The translations under genes and the position numbers were made by a program. 64,000 nt of DNA from Eucommia ulmoides (lineage: Eukaryota > Streptophyta > Magnoliopsida > Garryales > Eucommiaceae): contig CM028335.1 of assembly GCA_016647705.1 (NCBI GenBank), positions 24,158,905 to 24,222,904 of the forward strand, read 5' to 3'. Under the pieces are notes generated by a model that did not search any database, was not told where the DNA came from, and saw only the letters and a program-made list of their open reading frames with translations. Below, one piece after another: positions 42,832 to 52,574 of this stretch; within the stretch, counting starts at the first letter, position 1, and each line of letters opens with the position of its first letter.

Positions 42832-44313
42832 ATGGCCGACAGTGGAGACGACTATATGCCAAATATGCCTCAACAACCGCCGGTACCGCAAGCACTACCG
42901 TAGTAGCCTTCGGAACCTGAAGCTCCACAAAGGGTCCTTAGGGACTATTATCAGCTAGTTATGTTAGACAACTACTCAGGAATTTGGAGGCAGCTGATTC
43001 AAGCCAGCAACTTTGAATTAAAGCTCTCCCTAATCAATATGGTGAAACAAAACCAATATGGCGGGAATATGCACGAGGACCCCAATGTCCATTTGGCTAC
43101 CTTTCTAGAGATATGTGATACAGTAAAAATCAACGGTGTTGCTGAGAATGTAATACAGTTGAGGTTATTTCTGTTCTCACTTCGTGATCGAGCACGGGGT
43201 TGGTTACAATCAATCCAACCGAGGAGTATCAACACTTAGGAGGACCTTGCTAAAAGGTTTCTTACTAAGTTTTTCCCGCATTCGAAGACTTCTCAACTCA
43301 GAGGTGAAATAGCATAATTTCGCCAAAGGGACTTTGAGCCACTGTTTGAACTGTGGGAAAGGTTTAAGGATCTATTGCATCAGTGCCCCCAACACGGGTA
43401 TCAAGATTGGTTTCAAACCCAACTCTTCTATAATGGGTTGGATGGCCAAACAAGAACCATAGTTGATGCCACCTCAGGAGGATCATTGTTGTCAAAAACA
43501 CCTACTGAAACAAATGCATTACTGGAGGAAATGACGGCCAATAATTACTAATGGCCAAACTAGAGGAACATAGGATGAAAGGTAGCTTCAATTCAAGAAG
43601 CCGATCATATTGTTACCTTATCAGCCCAAGTTTCAAAACTCTTAGATTAATTGGTTGCCTTTTCTAGTAAAGATGCTTCGTCAAGTCATGAAGTGGAGAA
43701 CCTTGCAAGTAGTTCTCAACCTGGAGTGGATAGTGAATTCGAAGAATGTCATTTCATCAACAATCAGGCTTATACATTCAGGCCCGCCACTAAAATTCTG
43801 ACTTACTATCATCTGGGACTTTGCAACCATGAAAACGTTTCATATGCGAACAATCAGAATATGTTGCAGCCATCTCCCGGTTATGGAACACAAGCTCAAG
43901 GTTATCCTATGCAACAAAATCGCCAAATACGACAACCTCTTATTCAAAATCAAAAGCCAAACTTGGAAGAAATGATGGGATCTTTAATGAAGAAAACACA
44001 AACAATATTGTGTGAGATGCACAATAGGCTTAACGAGCACGAGACGAGGCTTGACTCGATTGAGACCACATATACAAACACAAATGCTACTGTGAAATCA
44101 TTGGAGACTCAAATCAGGCAACTTGCAAGTGCGATCCAAGAGCAGATCAAGGGAAAGTTACCTAGCAACACGAAAACTAACTCGAGGGAATGCAAGGCCA
44201 TTATGTTGAGAAGCGGAAAAGAGGTTGAAACAAGTAAACCAATGGAACAAGATCTAGGGGTAAGACATGATGTTGACCAAAATGAACCAAAGACATGTGG
44301 AGGAGGAAGTTGA
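42832..44313 (+). pseudogene. Athila-type gag, single frame with premature stops
   Basis: From ATG 42832 (MADSGDDYMPNMPQQPP) one frame runs to 44313 but is broken by stops, including 42901-42906, 43237-43239, 43315-43317 and 43549-43551. The core domain reads FELKLSLINMVKQNQYGG, DPNVHLATFLEICDTVKING and LRDRARGWLQS, then LTKFFPHSKT and FELWERFKDLLHQCP. This is the Retrotrans_gag fold of Athila elements. The C-terminal part (43651-44313) is Gln/Asn-rich with a coiled-coil segment (EMHNRLNEHETRLDSIE). No zinc knuckle is visible. Most stops correspond to CAG, CAA or TGG codons changed by C-to-T or G-to-A. Confidence 0.85.
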
Positions 44314-44791
44314 TGAGAGAAATGAGGAGAAGAATGAAGACAAGATGGATGAGAAAAAGGAGAAGAAGAAAGAAGAGAAAGTGGAAGAGAAACGAGGTGA
44401 TCAAAATGTGATTCCGAGGAGAGTTACATTCCCAGACAATCCACCAATTCTAACCACACCTTTTCCTTATCTGCAACAATTCCAAAAGAAGAAGTTGGAC
44501 TATCAATTTGCAAATTTTCTTGACATCTTCAAGAAAATACAAATCAACATACCTTTTGTGGATGCGTTAGAACAAATGCCCAATTATGGCAAGTTATTGA
44601 AAGACATAATGACGAAGAAAAATAAGTTGGAGGAATACGAGATAGTAAAAATAACAGAGGAATGTTGTGCTATACTGCAAAGGAAATTGCCTGAAAAGCC
44701 GAAGGATCCCATAGTTGCACAATTCTGTGTACTATCTGGAAATCTCATTTTGACAAAGCACTATGTGATCTTGGTGCTAGTATCAACATGA
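44267..44791 (+). pseudogene. Gag C-terminus/protease leader in a shifted frame
   Basis: An overlapping frame continues the polyprotein with a Lys/Glu-rich run, VTFPDNPPILTTPFPYLQQF, FLDIFKKIQINIPFVDALEQ, and MPNYGKLLKDIMTKKNKLEE. These blocks precede the protease in Athila polyproteins. It runs out of frame at about 44745, just before the catalytic motif, so a second frameshift separates it from the protease ORF. Confidence 0.8.
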
Positions 44792-45489
44792 TGCCATCTT
44801 CTGTCTACCAGAAGTTGGGACTCGGTAATGTGAAGCCAACTACAATTTCCCTTCAAATGGCAGACCAATCGTTGACTTATCCGAAAGGAATTATTGAGGA
44901 TGTCTTGGTGAAGGTGGACAAGTTCATTTTCCCAGTGGACTTTGTCGTGTTAGAAATGGAGGAAGATAGGAAGATTATAATCATCCTTGGAAGGCTTTTT
45001 CTTGCAACAAGAAAGGCATTGATTGACGTGCATGACGGTAATTTGACGTTTCAAGTGAACGAAGATGAGGTAAAATTTAACATTTACAAAACTACGAACT
45101 TTCCAGATGAATGCTCTAAATGCAACCGAGTAGAAGTGGTGAACTCGAGCATTAGCCAATTATTTCATGAAAATGTGAATCAGGATCCAATAGAGTATAC
45201 TATCCCAAATTCCCTATCTATGGGGGATTTTGGTGAAAAATGCTTAACCACGCAGGAAGGTGTTGTGCACTACATCCTATCTATGGAAGCTGTACCAAAG
45301 GACATACCAAAAGCCGTACCTAAAGCTATACCTAAAGCTGACACACCTTTTGCAGATGATCCGGACCGTTCCAGATCAAGCAAATTTCCATTCGGCTCAG
45401 TTGAATTGGAAGGTGATAAGGAAAGGATCAAGCGCTATATCGGAAATGAAAAGCGAGTTGTGGAGAGTATCTCCCTCGTTGACGAATGA
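44745..45489 (+). CDS. Retropepsin-like protease fused to the integrase C-terminal tail
   Basis: From the frameshift near 44745 the frame reads KSHFDKALCDLGASINMMP, where the Asp of CDLGAS is the catalytic residue of Athila-type proteases. Then come SLQMADQSLTYPKGIIEDV, KFIFPVDFVVLEM, and ILGRLFLATRKALIDV, which matches the usual ILGRPFLAT flap/end block with P-to-L. The open part from ATG 44788 is 233 aa. After a low-complexity PKAVPKAIPKA linker (near residues 175-190) the ORF passes straight into FPFGSVELEGDKERIKRYIG and VVESISLVDE. That resembles the extreme C-terminus of Athila integrase (...FPYGAVEL...FKVNGQR.K.Y). Hence about 3-4 kb of pol was deleted, leaving an in-frame fusion. There are no stops inside. 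Confidence 0.7.
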
Positions 45490-46039
45490 TCTTGGGATTC
45501 ACTAAGTCCAGATGGGGATGGTAAATCGAGCACTTTTTGATATGAAAGTGAGGGTATGATCTTGCCCGACTTTTGCTATTACTTAGTTTTTAGAGGCCGT
45601 AGTGGTCTCGGAGCATGTTTGGAGGTGAATTGAGGAGTGTGGATACACGGGGGTGTGTTTCATACTTAAAATCGTTGAACTAGCGAAATGGAAGTGTGTG
45701 GTGTGGAGCCTTGTTGTGAAAACTTGAAGAAATCATTAAAATCCAGCTGGCAGCTAACCGCCACGGCGGTGAAACTTCAAAATACAAGGTTTTTAAAAAA
45801 ACGCTTCACCACCGCGGCAGTGAAACTTAAGGTTGTAAGTTTTAAAAAAGGCACTCCATCGGGGCGCTGGTGAAGCCTTTAATCGAATAAAAAAGTGAAT
45901 TGTTCATTTAGACTGCCACACCCACCCCTAAAACCCCAAATCTCTCCATTTTCATCATCCCAAACCATTTCCAACCCTCAAATCCATCCTTCCATTTTTA
46001 AAATTTGAGATTTCCACCACAAATCGTCCACCAAAAATC
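45490..46039 (+). other. Non-coding spacer with GCGGTG palindromes
   Basis: Between the protease-integrase fusion and the 117-codon ORF. At 45757-45880 it has modules like those of the LTR U3: accgccacggcggt (45757-45770), caccaccgcggcagtga, and a diverged catcggggcgctggtga. They sit far from either LTR, so the palindromes are not confined to LTRs. Confidence 0.6.
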
Positions 46040-46393
46040 ATGCAAGGGCTGGGGGAGCCAGAAGCAAAAGAAGAGGAAGGGCCCGGAGAGGAAGAAGCAG
46101 GGCCATCTGAAGCCCTAATTCTAGAGACTACAGGCCACTCCACCATCACATTAGACAGCTTGCACCGAGAGCTCCAAGATGTCCAGCTCGACAATCACAT
46201 TCTTCGCCAAGGGCAGTATAATTGTGATATCCAAAATGCCGAGCTCCGGATGTTCCTGGTTCAATATATATGCCAGGAAGATCAAGTCCAACGGCTTATT
46301 GGCGTGTGCCTCGGAATTGATATGAGTACTTATCCGCCAATGCCGCAATTGCCGCCACATCTTTTGCAACCGCCGCACAATCCTTTTAGATGA
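46040..46393 (+). CDS. Uncharacterised 117-aa spacer ORF of the Athila-type element
   Basis: An intact ATG-initiated frame (MQGLGEPEAKEEEGPGEE...) downstream of the integrase tail. The N-terminal third is very acidic (Glu/Gly/Pro). The middle (residues about 45-85, LHRELQDVQLDNHILRQGQY...) is heptad-like and could form a coiled coil. The C-terminus is Pro-rich (PPMPQLPPHLLQPPHNPF). There is no signal peptide, no membrane segment and no known domain. It occupies the position where some Athila elements carry extra ORFs. It stands out as intact in a decayed element, but a 117-codon frame can persist by chance. Confidence 0.45.
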   Translation: MQGLGEPEAKEEEGPGEEEAGPSEALILETTGHSTITLDSLHRELQDVQLDNHILRQGQYNCDIQNAELRMFLVQYICQEDQVQRLIGVCLGIDMSTYPPMPQLPPHLLQPPHNPFR

Positions 46394-48084
46394 GATGGTG
46401 GTAGAGATGGAATTTCTCCCGGTGGACGATAGGAGATGAGACTTCTACGTCTCATCTCCTAGGTACGTGTTCAAAACCCAACTTTTCTAGTGATTGCTAT
46501 ATACTGCTATTGGGTTCGCTGCTCAGTTAGTGTGGACACTGCCTCGTTTAAGTTTGGGGAGATGTTCATCCAATTTGTTTTTGTTAGAAAAGGATGAACA
46601 AAAATTTGATGTATTTAATTGGATGTTTTATGTATGCTTAGTTATGCTTTGTAGAAGCTTAGATGTATACTGTGGACTTTAATTTGTAGTTAAGTTTTAT
46701 TTTAATTTTTGTGTTTGTGCATGTGTAATGCTTAGTTTAGTGTATGTATGTTAGTGTTTAGATTTAGTGTAGAGATGTTTATGTATGAAGTAGTATTTGC
46801 GTGTTGAGTTGTTGAGTTCGTCTGGGCCATTTCCTGATGATGAAAATTATCGAGGTCGGGAGTGATGCCATTCATGTGTGTTTTGTGTGCTTGGCATGTC
46901 GATTAGGTAAAAATTATTTTGATCCTAATATCGCACGATAGCATAGACTTACTGTATTATTATTCGAACGATTTGATGCCGATTATTCAGTAATAAGTTC
47001 ATGACAAATTTGAGGAATCTAGAACTTTACTGGGGGAAACTTGAGGCAAAATCTTAGGTGAGGTAGTTCAGGAGGCATGATTTAGGCCTTCATTTTTATC
47101 GCTTGAACCTTTGAAGTTAACCTTGAAAATTTTATCCCTTATTACCCTATCGAAACCAATAACCTATTCAATTTTGAACATGTATCAATACCCTATCTAA
47201 TTAAAAATTTTCCAAACCATTGTCGCTAAGCTAAACGCACGAATTGAGTGAAATCAAGTTAGCATCATTTTATGCTACTTGAAGTGAGCAGTCGGATTTC
47301 AGATAGATTTTTATAGGTTCGGTATTAGTGTATCCACTTGTCATTCTTTTAATTCTATTTACACACCTCTAAAATTGTACAAAATTGAATAAGTTTGGGG
47401 GTGTGTTATGTTGGTAAAAAAAAAAAAACTACGTGAATATAGTTCTATTTTCGTTCTTTCGACAAGTAAGTATAAAGTTCTTAAATTCTTGTTAAAGATT
47501 GTGTTTTAAATATTTGGGGTTACGAAAAAGATATAGCGACAATTGTTTGTGCCTCGGTTGTCGTTGAATTATCGTAATTATAACGATTTTCTGCTTTCTA
47601 TTCCTGAGATACCCTTGGCCGTTCTTGAATGTCCATCTAAGCCCTATTGATCTCTATGAATTTTTGAACTTACATTAGTGGATAGTCGAGCCCAGTCAAG
47701 CATATGGTTTTCCTAATCCTTAACGGTTTAAGTCATGAGCTTAGTTATTAAATAATCCAATCCAGTGTTCGGATAATTATATATTTGAGTTGTCACACAC
47801 ACACTTTAAATGGATCTAGAATGGTTTTTATTGATATTGATTGTTAAAATTCTAGAATACCACGTGGTGTATGTTATTCCCAAACTTGATCTGATTGAGG
47901 GCGGTTGAGGAAAAAACAACATGGTTTCTTCAATTGAACTTGGAACTTGCATGTATTTACTTCTTATTTGTTAAATTTTATTCATTTTTAGTAGTTAGTT
48001 AGTTAGTTAATTAGTACAATTAGTTTATTTTAGTGTTAGGGTGTTTTGCTTGAGGACTAGCAAAATTCCAAGTTTAAAGGTATT
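46394..48084 (+). other. 3' non-coding region with two polypurine-like tracts
   Basis: Collinear with 23820-25288 of the coding-less element. It includes tcgtctgggccatttcctga, the gtgtgttttgtgtgcttg block and ttgaggcaaaatcttagg. An internal aataagtttgggggtgtg copy is at 47388-47405. The tract directly before the 3' LTR (aagtttaaaggtatt, 48070-48084) has lost most of its G residues compared with aagtttgggggtatt in the relative. No gene is seen. Confidence 0.7.
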
Positions 48085-49457
48085 TGATAGGTTGAAAATA
48101 CCTATCTACTTCTAAGTCGAATTTGGTAGTTTTCTAGTGTTTTAGTAATATTTTATTGCATTTTTGTTTGTTTTTTTGTAAATAAGATGTTGGGACGTAA
48201 TCGAGTGATAAACAAGCGAAGCGATGGAAAAACGATGAAAGAAACAAAGGTTTCAAGATAGCAAACCCACCGTCGAGGCGGTGGAGATGCATGGAGAAGT
48301 GTACCAGTCTCACCACCGCAGCGGTAATTCACCGCCGAGGTGGTGAAAGTCCAGAGAGTTTAGGATTTGGTTCACCGCATAGGCGGTGAAGTTAACCGAC
48401 TTAACTCACCGCCGCAGAGGTGAACCACTGCCGCGGCGGTCACTCTGTGCAAAAAATATCTATTTTTCTAGATATTTTGAAGCCTTCTATTTAAGCCCCT
48501 TTTCCCCCCATTTTTCAAGAACATTCTAGACATTAGATAGATGATCTTAAGCATATTTTGAGAGCTCAAAGAGGAGATTCAACATTTGGAGAAGAGGAAG
48601 CATTCCAGGACCGATCTTTGGCAATAGTGGACCACTCCAGTCTAAGATTTGATCATTCTTCCTTTATTTCTATCTTTGTAACTTAACTTTTCATATCAAA
48701 TGACGATGAATCCTTCTTGTTCCAATATTTGTATGGCTAAGATCATGGTAGGCTAGATAAATATTATCTAGGATTGATGTAACTCATGTAAATACATGTT
48801 TGATTGAATATATGTTACTTTAACGGTTGTTTGTCTAAATCCGATTGTGTTTACCATTTTATTACAATTTTAATATTCTTGTTAAGGTATTAGGGTTGGT
48901 TTTGAGAATACAGGGTTTGACACTCGAGAGAGGTAACCTCGGATTCGAACTAGGGTTAAACACATCACGATAATCTAACGACCCGGGAGGGCATTAGAAA
49001 GTGTGCAATCCATGAGGTTGGGTCAAGACTCATGTGACTATGTGTTATACAAAACACTAGAGGGGACTTTGGCATTAACACGAAGTCATATAATCGCTTA
49101 TTTTACACTCGGGAGAGGTAATGAGCGAGTTTGAGATACCTAGATTATTGGATAGGATAAACACCGTTATTGTTAATTAAACGAAGTCAAACATGTATTA
49201 AGTAAATGAAATCAATCCCTAGGTAATCCATTTAATTAGAACTAACCCAATAGTTTTTAGTTTAACATAGTTTTTAATTATTCAAACTCAAACATTTCTT
49301 GATTTGTCAAGGTAATATAAGACTATGCAAATTGCGGTATTCAATTTATCAAACACGTTTCCCAGAGGACGATATCCGATCGAAAAGTCCACTATATTAA
49401 AACTTGACCTCGTGCACTTACAAGTAAATTAAGACATGAAAAAAAGTACCGCGTCCA
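48085..49457 (+). repeat. 3' LTR (1373 bp)
   Basis: Aligns with the 5' LTR along its whole length. Its palindromes are better preserved: ccaccgtcgaggcggtgg, ttcaccgcataggcggtgaa (48371-48390), accactgccgcggcggtc. TATA-like tatttaag is at 48488-48495. It ends gtaccgcgtcca at 49457, directly before attat. Confidence 0.92.
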
Positions 49458-50658
49458 ATTATCTAGAGATTAAATTTGTTCACTTAAACGTATTTGATTT
49501 AGTCTAGTTTACATTAACGGTCATTAATCTATCTGACAATCTAGGTGTCCAAAACTTACTCACTACCTCTCCCGAGTGTAAAGTGAATGAATATGTAATT
49601 CGTGTCAACACCGATATCCCTATCTAGTGTCTAAACAATTACATGAGTCTCGCCCCAACTTGATGGATTGCACATGTTATAATAATCTCCTGAAACATTA
49701 GAACGTCGCGATATGTTTAAACCCTAGTCTGAATCCGTGGTTACCTCTCCCAAGTGTCAAACCCCGTATTCTTAAATCAACCAAAATATCATAACAAGCA
49801 TATAATGGAAGTAAAAGAATGGTAAACACAATCGAATAGGGATGAACAACCGATAATAAAACAACGATTTACTTAAACATGTATATTAGTGAACTACATC
49901 AATCCCTGGATAATAAATGTTTAGCTCATTGGCATAACCAAATATTCAACTGAAAACGGTATATATATGATCAAACAATCAACAAGAGTTTAGAAATAAA
50001 GAGAGAAATAAGGGAGAATAACCGATATATGAAGAATAGATGGTTCCACGTTTGTAAAATCTGCTCCGATCTTGTTTCCTCTTATTCAATTTTGTGCTCC
50101 TCTTGTTTGGTATGATCTAGAGCTCCCCAAAAACTCTCCAAAAAGGTTCTTGTTTGGTGTGGGAATGGGAAGAAACAAATAGAGGTCCAAATTATCTCAA
50201 AAATATCTGAAAATATCTTTCTAGCTGGTACCTGGTCACTGCAGTGAAGGAGACCATCGCTGCAGTGATGGGAATGAAGAAACTCACTATCAGAATGGCA
50301 CTACAGCGATCAAATCATCGTTGCAGCGATGCTCAAGGTAATGCCAACACTAGGTTCTTATTTTGACCGTATCTTTCTCGTCCAAACTCCGATTTAGGTG
50401 ATTCAAAAATCTATGGAAATATAAGATATAAATATACAACTTCCAAGTTTTTGTATTATCCAAAATTATATTGAATCATGGTAACAAATGGCCTTGAAGT
50501 TACAACACTTTCACGTATTTTGCACCATTTCTCCCATTTATTTATAAACCTACAAAACAACACAAAAACATATTAAACTAACAAAAATACTTGAAAACAC
50601 ACAAATATTTGAATATAAAAGTACTTTATTTGTTGATAATTAAACCACTCATCAGTAT

Positions 50659-51404
50659 CGATATTGGGATCATATTTTTAAAACTCATTATATCTCTCGT
50701 CATATTATTTTTTTTGGGAACATCAAATGTTTTCTTCCTTACGGTCATTTGATATATCAACCATTACTAACTCTATATTCTTTATTAATCCATCTATTGA
50801 GTTATTCCTTGAGGATGTAGTTCCAAGTACCGCTGAGCTTACTCTAGCACTATCAGTTGAGCCCACTCTAGAACCACCAGTTGACCCTACTTCAGAACCA
50901 CTAACTGAGCCCATTTCAGAACCTCCAACTGATCTGAACCTTCTAATTCCATCGACCGTGCCTGAGGCTCTTCTTACATTCGATGATTCTGTACTGATTC
51001 CTTCTAAGAACCACCGTCCAGATCACTTTTGCCACTCTACTAGGGTAATTTATCCTATTATTATCTTAATTACTATCATTGATTTTATACCATACTTAAT
51101 ATGTGTGAGCCTCAATCATATAAGGAGGTAAGTGCTAACCTTCTTTGGCAGAAAACAATGGACGAAGAACTTCAAACCTAGCTAAAACTCACACCTAGGA
51201 TCTTGTTGACCTTCCCCTTGGGAAAACGCCTATTGCATACGAGTGGGTGTTCAACATCAAAACACTTTCTAAAGGTTCCATTGAACATTATAAAGACTGA
51301 CTCATTGCTAATGGATTTTCTTAGGAACATTACATTGACTACGAAGAGACATCTACTCCAATGAATATGCTCACATATGTCTGTACTCTTTTTGGCATCA
51401 TTGT
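50659..51404 (+). pseudogene. Second copia lineage, part 2: integrase C-terminus to start of RT
   Basis: Continues the frame broken at 40953: RYWDHIFKTHYISRHIIFFG, then a Pro/Glu/Ser-rich linker (50727-51000) with imperfect repeats of EPxxEPxxE. Next comes the RT start, readable across frameshifts as GKTPIAYEWVFNIKTLSKGS, IEHYKD, LIANGFS and IDYEETSTPMNMLTYV. It is cut off at 51404 by a minus-strand SIRE-like LTR. Confidence 0.82.
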
Positions 51405-52530
51405 TGTTGGTCAACAGATCTACCTAAGAGCGGGTTGAATTGGGTAGTTATCAAAATTAAGACAATTAAATTCTCAAACGCACAAGTTATCGATTTCTCG
51501 AATTGATTATTATCTTGTAATACAGTGGAAATATTTTAAACTAAATTCACAACCAAACAATAGAAATATAGCAAGCAACACACAACAATTTATCCTAGTT
51601 CTGTAAGATTCTCTTATCTACATCCAGTCCCCCAAGCTTCACAAGGCTTTCGAAATCCACTAATCCCCTGATTCCTTTTCCAAGTAGGAACATACAATCA
51701 TTTTCACAGGTTCAAGATTGACCTAATTTTTTTCGCAAGTTTAGAATCAAACCTTTACACTTTCACACTATTACACTTTTTTATTTTCATAGACTTAGAA
51801 AGAACCTAATCTTTTTTAAGGATAAAAGCTAATCTAATTCCACTACAAGAAGAATCAAAACCTAGTACATTTAAAAGGCTAAAGATGAAACTAAGTATTT
51901 TCCACAGGCTAAAGATCAAACCCTAACTAGCCTAATTAGACGCCGTCCCAAATATGCCTAATCTACTTACACTCGTAAATACAAAAAAATAACTAGTTTC
52001 TTCCCACAAGAGCTTCTGTCACCTCAAAACAATTATGCTCAATTAATGTCCCAAAAACTAAGTGATAGAATTATGTGAGAAATAAATATGATTTAACTCA
52101 ACTTAAAGCATAGATACTATAGAATCATATTTCGTAGGCAAATACAACTTCTTAAGATATGCAAGATTTTCAAATAGGAAAACAATTTCTAAAACAAATA
52201 TTCTAAGTAATCAATTATATAATCTCATAAAAGCACTTAAAATAACTTGGAAAGATCTCACCAAGATTTCTCAAAAATAGATAAGATAGCTTAATAAAGA
52301 ACAACCCTAGTGATTAAAACTTTTGTGCGCTTGGATCAAGAACACTTTAAGAATTACTCTCTTACAAATACTTTAGCAAAAAATTCACTCTCTTTAAAGA
52401 AAATTCAAATTATAAGTCTTTGTTCCTGATTAATTATAGTTAAAAATTCAGGTCTTTGGAAATAGAATTCAAACTTGGCCCATAATGGCTATTTTCCAAA
52501 AGATAAGACCAAAAATGACGTTCTAAGACT

Positions 52531-52532
<2 letters not shown>
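51405..52532 (-). mobile_element. SIRE-like LTR fragment on the minus strand
   Basis: Starts tgttggtcaacagatctacc, the reverse of the LTR 3' terminus, and continues with tgggtagttatcaaaattaa, hairpin repeats at 51700-51960 and cttggaaagatctcaccaag. It is cut at about 52532, about half-way through the LTR, where an AT microsatellite begins. No primer site or gag lies on its outer side, so it looks like a 3' LTR or solo LTR inserted in the second copia lineage. Confidence 0.82.

Positions 52533-52570
<38 letters not shown>
52533..52570. repeat. (AT)n microsatellite between opposed LTRs
   Basis: About 19 AT units between a minus-strand LTR fragment and the start of a plus-strand LTR at 52575. 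Confidence 0.95.
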
Positions 52571-52572
<2 letters not shown>

Positions 52573-52574
52573 TA

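Larger units (their letters stand above)
41192..49457 (+). mobile_element. Athila-type gypsy element, non-autonomous, pol-deleted (TSD attat)
   Basis: An 8266-bp element with LTRs 41192-42577 and 48085-49457 (TGATAGGTT...GTCCA) and a perfect duplication, attat, at 41187-41191 and 49458-49462. The interior has a degenerate tRNA-Asp primer site, a gag frame full of stops, a protease fused to the integrase tail, and a 117-codon spacer ORF. About 1.7 kb of non-coding DNA follows, with polypurine-like tracts. Reverse transcriptase, RNase H and most of integrase are absent. Confidence 0.95.
40954..50654 (-). mobile_element. Athila-type solo LTR (minus), split by a later element
   Basis: Two pieces, 40954-41191 and 49463-50654, become one LTR of about 1430 bp when the element 41192-49457 and one copy of its attat duplication are removed. 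On the minus strand it begins TGATGAGTGGTTTAATTATC and ends gctatcca. It lies between copies of gtat (40950-40953 and 50655-50658) inside a copia reading frame that becomes continuous (KWYRYWDH) after excision. Palindrome remnants (cactgcagtgaagg, ccatcgctgcagtgatgg) are at 50230-50335. Confidence 0.88.
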
